From: Myroides sp. JBRI-B21084
GTDB lineage: Bacteria; Bacteroidota; Bacteroidia; Flavobacteriales; Flavobacteriaceae
NCBI RefSeq assembly: GCF_030545015.1
Contig: NZ_CP120653.1
Span: 434,001-498,000 of the forward strand
DNA: 64,000 nt
Direction: 5' to 3'
Shown piece after piece: positions 49,801 to 60,800 of the stretch. The notes under the pieces were generated by a model. The model had not been told where the DNA came from and did not search any database. It saw nothing but the letters and a program-made list of their open reading frames with translations. Each line of letters begins with the position of its first letter. Position 1 is the first letter of the stretch. Position numbers and translations under genes: made by a program.

Positions 49801-52477
49801 TGGAAAACCACCTTATACGTACGCATGGACTCCGTCTGGTCAAACAACTGCAACAGCAACTAATTTAACACCTGGTGCACATACAGTTACAGTTACAGAT
49901 AATAGAGGTATTTCTAAACAAACTTCGGTAGTAATAACAGAACCAACAGCGATTTTGCCAAACTTAAACTTTACAAGTATTTCATGTAATGGTATGGTAG
50001 ATGGTATGGCAAGTGTTAACCCTACAGGTGGTGTTGCGCCTTACACTGTATTGTGGTCTAATGGAAAAATTGGAACGTCAATTAATAAATTAACTGCAGG
50101 TACGTATGATGTAACTGTAAGAGATGCAAATAACTGTCCGGTTAAATTAACATTCACTATTATTGAACCAGCAGTATTAGGTACTTCAGTTAACCAAAGT
50201 GATGTAACTGCTTACGGTGGTAACGATGGTTCAGCTACTGTAACAGTAACAGGTGGTACAGCTCCTTATACATATGCTTGGACACCGGCGGTAAGTACAA
50301 CTGATACAGCTAATAATTTAACAGCAGGTACTTACACCGTATTAGTAACCGATGCAAATGGATGTTCTACAACTCAATCAATAACAATTGCACAACCAGC
50401 AATTCCTTATCAAATATTATCTGTTACACAAAACAATGTTTCATGTAATGGTGCAAACGATGGTAATATTGCTGTAACAATTGCTGGTGGTACACCACCA
50501 TACAATTATGCTTGGAGTAACGCAGGTGGTAATACCCCAATGATAAGTAACTTAATACCGGGTGCATATACTTTAACAGTAACCGATGCAGATTCAAGTG
50601 TGTTAACAGCTACTTATACTATAACAGAACCAGCAGTATTAAATGGTACAATTAGTGCACAAAATAATGTGTCATGTAACGGAGCAAGTAATGGTACAGC
50701 TACTGTTGATCCAGTTGGTGGTACTGCACCTTACACATTCCTATGGTCTAATGGTATGACAACTGCAAACGCTTATAATTTAACAGCAGGTAATTATAGT
50801 GTTCAAATTACTGATGCTAAAGGATGTAAATCTACTACTGCTGTAACTATAACAGAGCCAGCAATGCTAGATGCAATGCCTACTGTTAATAATATAACAT
50901 GTTTTGGTCAAAACGATGGATCTATCATGTTAAATGTTATGGGTGGTTCTGCACCATATAGCTACTCTTGGTCTAATGGGTTAACAACCGCAAATGTTTC
51001 AGGTTTAGCAAAAGGTACATACAATGTAACAGTTACTGATGCTAATAATTGTACAGTAACAAAAACATTCACTATTACAGAGCCAACGTTTGTTTATGCA
51101 CCAGTTGCATCTAACCAAACATTCTGTATCAGTCAAAATGCTACATTACAAGATGTAGTTGTTACAGGTGCCAATATTAAATGGTACAGTGCATTAACAG
51201 GTGGTATGATGTTGCCAGCTACAACTGCTTTAACAACAGGAACTACTTATTATGCATCGCAAACAGTTGGTACTTGTGAAAGTACACGTACACCAGTAAC
51301 AATTACCTTAAACCAAGGTGCGCCATTAGCAACATCTCAATTAAGTGTTTGTAGCAATACAAGAATCCAAAACATGAATGTAGATGGATTTAACTATACA
51401 CAATTGAAATGGTATGCTACAGCAACAAGTGCTACACCATTAGCATCAAGCTTATTGTTAACGACTGGTACTTATTATGTAAGTTCTTTAGTTGGAACTT
51501 GTGAATCAGCAAGAAAAGCAATTCAAGTAACAGTTGCGGCACCAGTGCCTGCACCTGCAGCAAGTGCACAAACAGCATGTGCTAATATCACATTAGATGA
51601 TTTAGTAGTTGGTAAAGATCCACAAGCTACATTAAATTGGTACAGCTCATTAAATTCAATGACACCACTACCAGGTACAACACAAGTTTCAACAGGTACA
51701 TACTATGTACAACAAATCATTGGTAACTGTGAATCGGTTCGTGTGGCTGTTCCAGTACAAGTAGTAAATGTTTCTGCACCTGCAATGACAACGATTTCAA
51801 CGTGTCAAGGTACAACTATTGCAGATTTTAACGGATCAACAAACAGTTACGTTTGGTATGTTAATAATTCTACAACAACACCATTAGCAGATACGTTCGT
51901 AATTACATCAGGTACATACTATATTGCACAGCAAAATTCTGGATGTATTTCTGGAAGAACTCCTGTAACAGTTACAGTAAATGCACGTCCTAATAGTCCA
52001 ACAGGGCAATTAACACAAACATTTAATACTCCAAATAAAACTGTTTCTGATATAGTAATGAATCAACCTAATGTAATGTGGTTTGCAACTTATAATGATG
52101 CGTTTATGCAAATAAATCAGTTGCCAGCAAATACCTTGTTACAAGATAACACTACTTATTACGGAATCTTAAAAGGAACTAACAATTGTGGTAGTATTCC
52201 AACAGCCGTAAAAGTAATCATTAGCTTAAGCAACCAAGAATTAGATTTAACACAACTTAAATATTATCCAAACCCAGTTGATAGCGAATTAAACATTGCT
52301 TACAACGAAGAGATAAGAAAAGTAGAAGTGTTTACAATTACCGGTCAAAAAGTAATTACTAATGAATTTAATACAAGCGAAGTAAAAGTTGATCTTTCAA
52401 GATTAAGTGCAGGAACGTACTTAGTTAAGGTTGAAACAGCGAAAGCTTCACAATTTATTAAAGTAGTTAAACGCTAA
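46811..52477 (+). CDS. Giant T9SS-secreted adhesin with GEVED, FN3 and SprB repeats
   Basis: This 1888-residue protein has a long signal peptide (MKKITQQSRFKIRWLNTQSL, then LVLLVLFAFSPFLKGNAQ). Domains in order: GEVED (residues about 95-195; VTIWIDFDGNSTFDASEKLL), an Ig-like PKD-type module (residues 200-285), and three copies of an anchor-J/MAM-like domain (FYEGFDSTPTGN..., C-W.Y, SP.T..LG.GTKQVRF, DDYFAFSFD) alternating with fibronectin type III (TYKIYIRSVCGTT). There follow six SprB repeats (about 973-1426; CNGANDG, GGTPPYNYAWS, TVTDA), five Ig-like modules (1427-1800) and a type A T9SS signal (LKYYPNPVDSELNI to KVVKR). It is likely cell-surface or secreted, for adhesion or gliding. Confidence 0.92.
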   Translation: MKKITQQSRFKIRWLNTQSLVLLVLFAFSPFLKGNAQYCTPSYTSGCNSGDNLNSVVVTGHGTSVLSDLNTGCNGGYLDNTTALSAVDLMQSQTYQVDLNTTYGSPTSEKVTIWIDFDGNSTFDASEKLLADFPLSQSPSFATTSITIPVTAPTGVKRMRVRLVYGSSTTNVDPCNNYSYGETHDYSVNILALPPCSGTPVAGTATVNTRMCASQPLNLTAPGATVASGMIYQWEKSPAGANTFTNLSGATTPNFTVTNQTADTDYRFVVTCIASGVTTTSNVVTALQPNATGPFYEGFDSTPTGNTTNPSPPNCWTYLDNMSGYGYTSTTAGRSANGFYVYRPNATGDLKLISPATDNLGNGTKQVRFWARVSSTTYMPTQKIGIYTMNGTTASATKTLVEDNIPLTTSWQEFIVPLPVTTDDYFAFSFDAQNGTAYMYVDDVYYEDLSPCMYPVGLKTTTISGNSVDFTWTAATGAGVTGYEYEVRDNANNVVATGTTTGTSVQATGLQPGTTYKIYIRSVCGTTKGDWSPFYSTFTTLCVALVNNFYEDFNAVAAGSTTNNTVPNCWTYLKTGTSTSLYGYTATVAGQTGGLGFYTYRPAQSGTSYNGDLMLVSPETVDLGNGTKQIRFSSRRYFTGSYAGELKIYTMNGKTASSTKTLIATINVPDATWKEYIVPLPVTTDDYFAFSFEQEGLAKYIFIDDVYYENLSPCAAPGNISATTITSTSATISWNKSLAAGVTGYEWEVRDLTGVVVKSGTVNNVNTVTANVTGLAPGMYYEVYVRSKCGATPGVWTSVPFKFATLCAVLTGNFFEGFEFTPGGGTTNASQPLCWSYIDTNSGYGYTSTSAVKTATQGFYVYRPNTTGDLLLVSPETANLGGGNKRVRFSARVNSTTYINTQKLEVYTLNANTGTPTKTLVATGFALTDSWQEFIAYLPNTTDDYFAFSFDRNGGTTYIYIDDIYYEDIPPIVLDATKTDILCNGANSGTATVAVEGGKPPYTYAWTPSGQTTATATNLTPGAHTVTVTDNRGISKQTSVVITEPTAILPNLNFTSISCNGMVDGMASVNPTGGVAPYTVLWSNGKIGTSINKLTAGTYDVTVRDANNCPVKLTFTIIEPAVLGTSVNQSDVTAYGGNDGSATVTVTGGTAPYTYAWTPAVSTTDTANNLTAGTYTVLVTDANGCSTTQSITIAQPAIPYQILSVTQNNVSCNGANDGNIAVTIAGGTPPYNYAWSNAGGNTPMISNLIPGAYTLTVTDADSSVLTATYTITEPAVLNGTISAQNNVSCNGASNGTATVDPVGGTAPYTFLWSNGMTTANAYNLTAGNYSVQITDAKGCKSTTAVTITEPAMLDAMPTVNNITCFGQNDGSIMLNVMGGSAPYSYSWSNGLTTANVSGLAKGTYNVTVTDANNCTVTKTFTITEPTFVYAPVASNQTFCISQNATLQDVVVTGANIKWYSALTGGMMLPATTALTTGTTYYASQTVGTCESTRTPVTITLNQGAPLATSQLSVCSNTRIQNMNVDGFNYTQLKWYATATSATPLASSLLLTTGTYYVSSLVGTCESARKAIQVTVAAPVPAPAASAQTACANITLDDLVVGKDPQATLNWYSSLNSMTPLPGTTQVSTGTYYVQQIIGNCESVRVAVPVQVVNVSAPAMTTISTCQGTTIADFNGSTNSYVWYVNNSTTTPLADTFVITSGTYYIAQQNSGCISGRTPVTVTVNARPNSPTGQLTQTFNTPNKTVSDIVMNQPNVMWFATYNDAFMQINQLPANTLLQDNTTYYGILKGTNNCGSIPTAVKVIISLSNQELDLTQLKYYPNPVDSELNIAYNEEIRKVEVFTITGQKVITNEFNTSEVKVDLSRLSAGTYLVKVETAKASQFIKVVKR

Positions 52478-52496
52478 TCAAACATTAATATTTCCT

Positions 52497-52529
52497 AAAA
52501 GGAGGGCTTTAAGCCCTCCTTTTTTTTTG
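52497..52529 (+). terminator. Terminator after the first giant adhesin
   Basis: AAAAGGAGGGCTT and AAGCCCTCCTTTTTTTTT form an 11-bp stem without a loop, followed by a long T run. Confidence 0.88.
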
Positions 52530-52617
52530 TGTTAATGTTAAAAATTTGGTTGTTTCGTATTAAAAGTTTATATTTAAGGTTCTAGTTTATTAATAGAAAT
52601 TCATAAAAACTTAATCT

Positions 52618-55600
52618 ATGAAAAAAATTACGCATTACATTCTTTTTTTGTTAGCTCTAATGGTACCTTTACTCTCCATTGGGCAAGCATTTCCTTTACC
52701 TATGACTGGGTTTAATGAAGATGTTGTTGCAAATGGTGTTGGTGCCGCTTCAACTTCAACGACAAATGATGTAGATGGTGTTTCTTTTGCTTTTAAAAGC
52801 TTAGATTGGAAATTAAATGCTACATCGGCCGCACAATCAAAAGGTTTTCCTTTAGATGGCGTTATTCATTCCATTTCTACAGCAGGTCTGTATTTTAAGC
52901 TACAACCTTATACACAAAATAATTCAATACGAATTAGTACAACATCAACATCAATTACATCAAACATTACTTCAGCTTATAGTGCTTCAAAAATTTATAT
53001 ATTATTAACAAGTGGTAGTGGAGGTTCAACATTAGGAGGAACAATCACTTTTACAGATAATACTACTCAAGCTTTTAGTGGGATTGCAATTCCAGATTGG
53101 TATGGAACTACAGGTTTATCTCAGGCTTATATAAATTTCGGAAGAATAAATGTTAGCAATAATAGTGTTGAAGATGGTACGTCAACAAGTCAACCACGAT
53201 TGTTTCAAGCTCCAATTGATATTTTAGTTGGAAATCAAACTAAAGTAATACAATCTATAACCTTTACAAAAACTGCTGGCTCTGGGATTGTAAATATTTT
53301 TGGAGTTTCAGCAGAAGCTGTGGAGACATGTACTACACCTTATCCAATTACTATTAATGGTATATCAGCAACGTCGGCAAATTTTACTTGGAGTGTTCCT
53401 GCGGTAGTTCCTCAAAATGGTTATCAATATGAAGTTAGAACTTCAGGTTTGCCTGGTAGTGGAGCAACAGGTTTGGTAGCTACAAATACAGTAACGGGTT
53501 TAACAGCTTCAGCTACTGGTTTGCAGCCTATAACACTTTATCATTTATATATTAGATCCCTTTGTACTTCAGGCAGTGGTGTTTGGAAATGGGGAGGTTC
53601 ATTTACTACGCTATGTGGAGCCGTATCAACTAATTTTTTCGAAGGTTTTGAAACAACTGCAACAGGTAGTTCATCTAATAATAATTACCCTACATGCTGG
53701 TCGTATATAGATGGGGTTTCTAGTACTAATGGATATGGATATGTAAGTACAAGTGCAAAAAATAACGGGAGTAACGGTTATTATACTTATCGCTCGGGTA
53801 CTTCAGGTACTGCTTATGAGGGTAATTTAATGTTAGTATCGCCCGAAACAGTAAATTTAGGGAACGGTACCAAACAGATACGTTTTTGGGCAAAAGTTTC
53901 TTCTTCAACTTACAGCACTACACAAAAATTTGAATTATATACCATGAATGGAAATTCAGCAACATCAACTAGAACTTTGTTGCAAGGGAATTTTCCATTA
54001 ACAACCACTTGGCAAGAATTTACTATACCTGTTCCAGCAACTACAGATGATTACTTTGCTTTTTCTTTTGAAAGAGTTGGTGGTACAAGCTATGTGTATT
54101 TAGATGATATTAACTATGAAGATTTATCACCATGTGCTGCGCCAACAAATGTTTTAACAAGTTTAATTACACAAACCACGGCAAAAATTTCGTGGAATTT
54201 ATCTTTAGCAACTGGTGTTACAGGTTACGAATACGAAGTACGTACTAGTGGAGCTGCTGGTTCTGGTGCAACAGGTTTGGCATTAACAGGCACAACAAGT
54301 GCAACAACAAACTTTGTTGATTTAACAGGTTTAAGTGTTGGTACGAACTATACCGTTTATGTACGTAGTGTTTGTGGAACATCAAATGGAGATTGGACAC
54401 AATTACCGTTTAATTTTAACACCTTATGTGGCATAGTAGATTATATTTCAGAAGGTTTTGAAAGTACCGCTACTGGAAGTTCAACAAATAATACGTATCC
54501 ATTGTGTTGGTCTTACGTTGATACTGTTGCTTCTTCAGGATATGGATACGTAAGTACAACTGCCAAGAATACAGGTAATAATGGGTTTTATACATATCGT
54601 ACAAGCACCACAGGAACTAGTTACGATGGAGATATATTATTAATATCGCCAGAAACAAATAATTTAGGGAATGGTGGTAAGCGTTTGCGTTTTTGGGCAA
54701 AAGTTTCGTCATCAACGTATGCTACTACTCATAAATTTGAGGTATATACAATGGATGGAACAACAGCTACATCTACCAAAACATTGTTAATGGGTAGTAT
54801 TCCGCTTTCAACAACATGGCAAGAATTTGTTGTTAATATTCCGGTTACTACTAATGATTATTTTGCATTTTCTTTTGAAAGAAGCGGTGGAACTAGTACT
54901 GTTTATTTAGACGATGTTGTTTATGAAGATATACCAGCACCTACTTTAGATGCTTCTTCAACAAATAATGTTTGTCCAGGTGGCATGATAGGAACAGCAA
55001 GTGTAACTGTAACCGATGGTGCTGCACCACTTACATATTTGTGGAGTAACGGTAGTACAACGCCAAATATCTCTGGATTAGCTTCGGGTACCTATACAAT
55101 TACAGTTACCGATGCGATAAATCGTTCTGTTTCTGCAACAGTAACCATTACAGAGCCAGATGCAATAAATTCTAATGCAACTGTAACTAATATTACATGT
55201 AATGGATTGAATAACGGAAGTATTACTTTAGCAACTACAGGTGGAACATCGCCGTATTCATATTCTTGGAGTAATGGTGCAACTACCGATGCTTTAACTA
55301 ATTTGCCAGCAGGTACTTATTCTGTTTCTGTAACCGATGCAAATTTATGTGTTAAAAATGAAACATTCACCATAACTGAACCAACTGTTTTAGTAGCAAC
55401 AAGTACATCAAAAACCGATGTAACTTGGTATGGTGGAAATGATGGATCTGCAACTGTAACAGCTAGTGGCGGTACATCACCTTATACGTACTTATGGTCA
55501 AATGGTGAAACAACTGCAACGGCAATTAGTTTAGTAGCAGGTTCACCTACCGTAACAGTAACCGATGCAAACGGTTGTACAGCAACAGCAAGTTTTGTGA

Positions 55601-57702
55601 TAGAACAGCCGATACCTTTAATGATTGATTCTGTATCACAAACAAATGTAAAATGTAATGGAGCTACCGATGGAACAGCAACAGTTGTAGCAATAGGGGG
55701 TAATGCACCTTATACCTATCTTTGGGCACCAAGTGGTGGTACTGCAGCAACAGCAACAGGTTTAGCAGCAGGTACATACACAGTTGAAGTAAAAGATATA
55801 ACAAATAACATTATATCACAAAGTTTTACCATAACACAGCCAGATGCAATAGTAGTTAGTGTTTCAGGAAAAACCGATGTAAAATGTAACGGTGGAGCAA
55901 ACGGAACAGCAACTATAGCAGTAAACGGTGGTACGGCTCCATTTACCTACGTATGGTCACATGGTGTAACAACAACCAACCCAACCTTAAGCAATTTAGT
56001 AGCTGGAACATATGATGTTACCATTACCGATTATTATGGATGTACATCAACAACACCAGCAAATGTTGTCATAACACAACCAACAGTGTTAGCAGTTTCA
56101 TCGTCATCGTCAACAGACATTATATGTTATGGACAAAACAACGGAACGGCAACAGTAACAGTAACAGGCGGAACTGAACCATATAGCTATATTTGGAGTA
56201 ACGGCCAAAGTGGACCATCAGTTAGTAACTTAACCAAAGGCACATATGTTGTAACTATAGCCGATGCAAACAACTGTAGCGTAACACAAAGTTTTACCAT
56301 AGCAGAGCCTGCATATGTATTAGCACCAACAGCAGCAAATCAAAGTTTCTGTGTAGGACAAAATGCAACATTAGCCGATATAGTAATATCAGGCAGTAAC
56401 ATAAAATGGTACAGTGCAGTAACAGGTGGCGTAATGTTACCAGCAACAACTGTATTAACTAACGCAACAACATACTACGCAACACAAACCGTAGGTGTAT
56501 GTGAAAGTTCAATAAGAACAGCAGTTCAAATTACGTTAAACCAAGGAACGCCATTAACAACCACACAATTAAGTGTTTGTAGCAATACACGTATCCAAAA
56601 CGTAACATTAAACGGATTTAACTATACACAGTTAAAATGGTACAGCAGCGCAACAAGTACTACACAGTTAGCATCAAGCTTATTGTTAGGAACAGGAACG
56701 TACTATGTAAGTACAGTAACAGGTGCATGTGAATCTGCACGTCAAGCAATACAAGTAACAGTAGCTGCAGTAGTGCCAGCGCCTGTAGCAGCTGCACAAA
56801 CAGTTTGTTCGTTAGCAACCTTGAATGATTTAGTGGTACAAAAAGATCCATCGGCAAGCTTAAATTGGTATAGCTCGTCAACCTCAATGGTTCCATTAAA
56901 TCCAACAATGCAAGTAGTAACAGGAACTTATTATGTACAACAAGTGCTAGGAAATTGTGAATCGGTAAAAGTACCGGTATCGGTACAAGTGGTAAATGCA
57001 GCACAACCAACCATGACATCGTTAACGGTATGTGAAGGTAAAACCATTGCCGATTTAAACACAGCCAACGATACGTATGTTTGGTATGTAGATAATACAA
57101 CTGCAACACCACTACCAAATACATTTGTAATAACATCGGGTAGTTACTATATAGCACGCGAAAGTATGGGATGTATATCAGCACGCACAAACGTAGCAGT
57201 AAATGTAGGCGCAGTGCCATCAAGTCCAACAGGACAAGCAACACAGTATTTCCCATTCCCAGCAAAAGTTTCAGATTTATTAATGAATCAACCAGGAGTA
57301 AAATGGTATTCAACAATAAATGATGCCGTTGCAATGGTAAACGAATTGCTAGGAAGTACATTTTTAATGGACGGAGTAACCTACTACGGAATATTAGTAA
57401 GCCCGAATAATTGTGGAAGCGCGCCAACAGCGGTAAAAGTAATGATTAACTTAAGCAATGCAGAACTAGATTTAGCACAGTTAAAATACTATCCAAACCC
57501 AGTTGACAGCGAATTGAACATTACATATACCGAAGAAATTAAGCGCGTAGAAGTGTTTACATTAACAGGTCAGCGTGTAATGAGCAACGAATACAATTCA
57601 AACGAAGTTAAAACAGATTTATCACGATTAAGTGCAGGAACGTACTTAGTTAAGGTAGAAACAGCGAAAGCTTCACAGTTTATCAAAGTTGTAAAACGAT
57701 AA
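52618..57702 (+). CDS. Giant T9SS-secreted adhesin, copy A of a duplicated pair
   Basis: This 1694-residue protein starts MKKITHYILFLLALMVPLLS (signal peptide). The N-terminal head, residues about 20-235 (AFPLPMTGFNEDVVANGVGA), is unlike its neighbours and looks like a lectin or beta-sandwich module. Next come FN3 and MAM-like modules (SVPTTSTGS-type ATGSSSNNNYPTCWSYIDGV; residues 235-775), six SprB repeats (about 776-1236), five Ig-like modules and a T9SS type A C-terminus. Its C-terminal two thirds and its terminator are almost identical to copy B. It probably acts at the surface in adhesion or gliding. It is in the same orientation and class as the gene before it. Confidence 0.92.
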   Translation: MKKITHYILFLLALMVPLLSIGQAFPLPMTGFNEDVVANGVGAASTSTTNDVDGVSFAFKSLDWKLNATSAAQSKGFPLDGVIHSISTAGLYFKLQPYTQNNSIRISTTSTSITSNITSAYSASKIYILLTSGSGGSTLGGTITFTDNTTQAFSGIAIPDWYGTTGLSQAYINFGRINVSNNSVEDGTSTSQPRLFQAPIDILVGNQTKVIQSITFTKTAGSGIVNIFGVSAEAVETCTTPYPITINGISATSANFTWSVPAVVPQNGYQYEVRTSGLPGSGATGLVATNTVTGLTASATGLQPITLYHLYIRSLCTSGSGVWKWGGSFTTLCGAVSTNFFEGFETTATGSSSNNNYPTCWSYIDGVSSTNGYGYVSTSAKNNGSNGYYTYRSGTSGTAYEGNLMLVSPETVNLGNGTKQIRFWAKVSSSTYSTTQKFELYTMNGNSATSTRTLLQGNFPLTTTWQEFTIPVPATTDDYFAFSFERVGGTSYVYLDDINYEDLSPCAAPTNVLTSLITQTTAKISWNLSLATGVTGYEYEVRTSGAAGSGATGLALTGTTSATTNFVDLTGLSVGTNYTVYVRSVCGTSNGDWTQLPFNFNTLCGIVDYISEGFESTATGSSTNNTYPLCWSYVDTVASSGYGYVSTTAKNTGNNGFYTYRTSTTGTSYDGDILLISPETNNLGNGGKRLRFWAKVSSSTYATTHKFEVYTMDGTTATSTKTLLMGSIPLSTTWQEFVVNIPVTTNDYFAFSFERSGGTSTVYLDDVVYEDIPAPTLDASSTNNVCPGGMIGTASVTVTDGAAPLTYLWSNGSTTPNISGLASGTYTITVTDAINRSVSATVTITEPDAINSNATVTNITCNGLNNGSITLATTGGTSPYSYSWSNGATTDALTNLPAGTYSVSVTDANLCVKNETFTITEPTVLVATSTSKTDVTWYGGNDGSATVTASGGTSPYTYLWSNGETTATAISLVAGSPTVTVTDANGCTATASFVIEQPIPLMIDSVSQTNVKCNGATDGTATVVAIGGNAPYTYLWAPSGGTAATATGLAAGTYTVEVKDITNNIISQSFTITQPDAIVVSVSGKTDVKCNGGANGTATIAVNGGTAPFTYVWSHGVTTTNPTLSNLVAGTYDVTITDYYGCTSTTPANVVITQPTVLAVSSSSSTDIICYGQNNGTATVTVTGGTEPYSYIWSNGQSGPSVSNLTKGTYVVTIADANNCSVTQSFTIAEPAYVLAPTAANQSFCVGQNATLADIVISGSNIKWYSAVTGGVMLPATTVLTNATTYYATQTVGVCESSIRTAVQITLNQGTPLTTTQLSVCSNTRIQNVTLNGFNYTQLKWYSSATSTTQLASSLLLGTGTYYVSTVTGACESARQAIQVTVAAVVPAPVAAAQTVCSLATLNDLVVQKDPSASLNWYSSSTSMVPLNPTMQVVTGTYYVQQVLGNCESVKVPVSVQVVNAAQPTMTSLTVCEGKTIADLNTANDTYVWYVDNTTATPLPNTFVITSGSYYIARESMGCISARTNVAVNVGAVPSSPTGQATQYFPFPAKVSDLLMNQPGVKWYSTINDAVAMVNELLGSTFLMDGVTYYGILVSPNNCGSAPTAVKVMINLSNAELDLAQLKYYPNPVDSELNITYTEEIKRVEVFTLTGQRVMSNEYNSNEVKTDLSRLSAGTYLVKVETAKASQFIKVVKR

Positions 57703-57726
57703 ATCAACAAATAATTTTCTTAAATA

Positions 57727-57761
57727 ATCAGGTAAATGTATGTTTACCTGATTGTTTTTTT
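57727..57761 (+). terminator. Terminator after copy A
   Basis: AATCAGGTAAA, TGTATG and TTTACCTGATT form an 11-bp stem with a T run. A second weaker dyad (CCCTTGAT/ATTAAGGG) follows. Both are repeated after copy B. Confidence 0.88.
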
Positions 57762-57876
57762 ATACCCTTGATGCAAATGTTAAATTATATTAAGGGTTTA
57801 GTTTTTTTTATACATTTATCCTCTGTAAAAATCACATTTTTATAGATAGAATTAAATTAATTTTAAATAAGCTAGT

Positions 57877-60800
57877 ATGAAGAAAATTACACATTTTTGG
57901 GCGGTTTTATTCGTTTGCTTGATGAGTTATGGTTTAAGTGCACAAACTTCCTCCTATACTTTTACTCAACAAATTGGAACTTATACACCCAATTCAGTAA
58001 ATGCAACTAATGTTCCTGAGGTCGAGGCTGATGGTGGATATAGTAATTTAGCATTGCCTATTGGTTTTAACTTTGTTTTTGGTACAGGTTCATATAACCA
58101 ATTCTATATGAGTAGTAATGGTTTTATTTCCTTTGGACCTGTTGGAAACACAATAACAAGTAATGATTTGTCTGCTGCAAACGGATCACAAAGGCCGATT
58201 ATTGCACCACTTTGGGATGACTTAGATGGAAAAGCAACATTAAATTCTGTAAACATGTCTAAGGCAACATATGAACTAACAGGTGTTGCGCCAAACAGAG
58301 TTTTAACTGTTGAATGGTTAAATTGGGAATGGAATTATAATTCAGGAGAGCCAGTAATTTCATTTCAATTGAAATTGTATGAAACTACTAATGAAATTGA
58401 ATTTGTTTATCGTCAAGAAGCTGATGCGGTAAATAGTGGTAGCGCAACCATTGGTATTAATGATGCTACAGGTTCAGGTAATAACACTTTTCTAAATTTA
58501 AATACTAGTATGACTACTCCGTCGGTAACTAGTACTACTTCAGTAAAAACTATATCATCCAAACCAGCAAATAATCAAATTTTTAAATTTACACCACCTG
58601 CTTGTTTGTATAAAGGAATAGTATCTGTAAGTAATTTTAGTTTACCAAATGCAACATTAAATTTATCATTGCCAGCAACAACTGCAATGGATTTTTATGT
58701 TACAGATGGTGTTGCGCCTACAAGTACAACTACACCTACAGGAACAATAGCTGTAGGTGGTGCAAGTTTACCACTTACAGGTTTAATAAGTGCTACTAAA
58801 TATACGGTATATGTAAAATATACATGTGCTGCTATAAATAATGCATGGGTTAAATCAATAGATTTTCAAACTCCTTGTCCAATTTTCACAAATTTTTTCG
58901 AAGGTTTTGAATCAACTACAACAGGGGACTCATCTAATAATACATTTCCAATTTGTTGGACATATATAGATGGGGTTTCTAGTACTAATGGATATGGATA
59001 CGTAAATACATCCTCAAAAAATAATGGAAATAATGGATATTATATGTACCGCTCGGGTACTGCGGGTGCTGCTTATGAGGGTAATTTAATGTTGGTGTCG
59101 CCTGAAACTGCAAATTTAGGCAACGGTACCAAACAATTGCGTTTTTGGGCAAAAGTTTCTTCTGCTTCATATATTTCTACTCAAAAATTTGAAGTTTATA
59201 CAATGAATGGAACTTCTCCTACATCTACAAGAACATTAGTACAAGGAGCAATTCCATTAACAACCACTTGGCAAGAATTTATAGTGCCTTTACCAGTAAC
59301 TACAGATGATTATTTTGCATTTTCATTTGAAAGAAATGGTGGAACAGCTTATATGTACTTAGATGATATTTATTATGAAGATTTAGCTTCGTGTAATTAC
59401 CCAGGAGGGATATCATCAAGTTTAATAACACAAACAACGGCAAGAGTTAATTGGAATTTATCTTTAGCAACAAGTGTTACAGGTTACGAATACGAAGTAC
59501 GTACTAGTGGAGCTGCTGGTTCTGGTTCAACTGGATTAATTGCTACAGGTACAACAAGTGCAACAACAAATTTTGTTGATTTAACAGGTTTAACAAATGG
59601 TACATATTATACAGTATATATAAGAAGTATTTGTGGAACTACTACAAGTTCGTGGACTGCATTTCCTCATACTTTTAATACCTTATGCGGCATAGTAGAT
59701 TATATTTCAGAGGGATTTGAAAATACCATTACTGGAAGTTCAACAAATAATACGTATCCATTGTGTTGGTCTTACGTTGATACTGTGGATACATCTGGTT
59801 ACGGTTATGTAAGTACAACTGCCAAAAATACAGGTAATAATGGGTTTTATACATATCGTACAAATTCAACAGGTACTATATATGATGGGGATGTATTGTT
59901 AATATCTCCAGAAACAAATAATTTAGGGAATGGTGGTAAGCGTTTGCGTTTTTGGGCAAAAGTTTCGTCATCAACATATGCTACTACTCATAAATTTGAG
60001 GTATATACAATGGATGGAACAACAGCTACATCTACCAAAACATTGTTAATGGGTAGTATTCCGCTTTCAACAACATGGCAAGAATTTGTTGTTAATATTC
60101 CGGTTACTACGAATGATTATTTTGCATTTTCTTTTGAAAGAAGCGGTGGAACTAGTACTGTTTATTTAGACGATGTTGTTTATGAAGATATACCAGCGCC
60201 TACTTTAGATGCTACTTCAACAAATAATGTTTGTCCAGGAGGTATGGTAGGAACAGCAAGTGTAACTGTAACCGATGGTGCTGCACCACTTACATATTTG
60301 TGGAGTAACGGTAGTACAACGCCAAATATCTCTGGATTAGCTTCGGGTACCTATACAATTACAGTAACCGATGTTGTAAATCGTTCTGTTTCTGCAACAG
60401 TAACCATTACAGAGCCAGATGCAATAAATTCTAATGCAACTGTAACTAATATTACATGTAATGGATTGAATAACGGAAGTATTACTTTAGCAACTACAGG
60501 TGGAACATCGCCGTATTCTTACTCTTGGAGTAATGGTGCAACTACCGATGTAATATCTGGATTAGCTGTTGGAACTTATTCTGTATCAATTACAGATGCA
60601 AATTTATGTGTTAAAAATGAAACATTCACCATAACTGAACCAACTGTTTTAGTAGCAACAAGTACCTCAAAAACCGACGTAACTTGGTATGGTGGAAATG
60701 ATGGAACTGCAACCGTAACAGCTAGTGACGGAACATCACCTTATACATACTTATGGTCTACAGGTGACACCACAGCAGCAGTTTCGAATTTAGTGGCAGG

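Noticed and set aside
49730..51090. Regular 210-base repeats in the first giant adhesin considered as DNA-level repeats
   Set aside because: They are degenerate at nucleotide level and encode SprB domains in a continuous frame.
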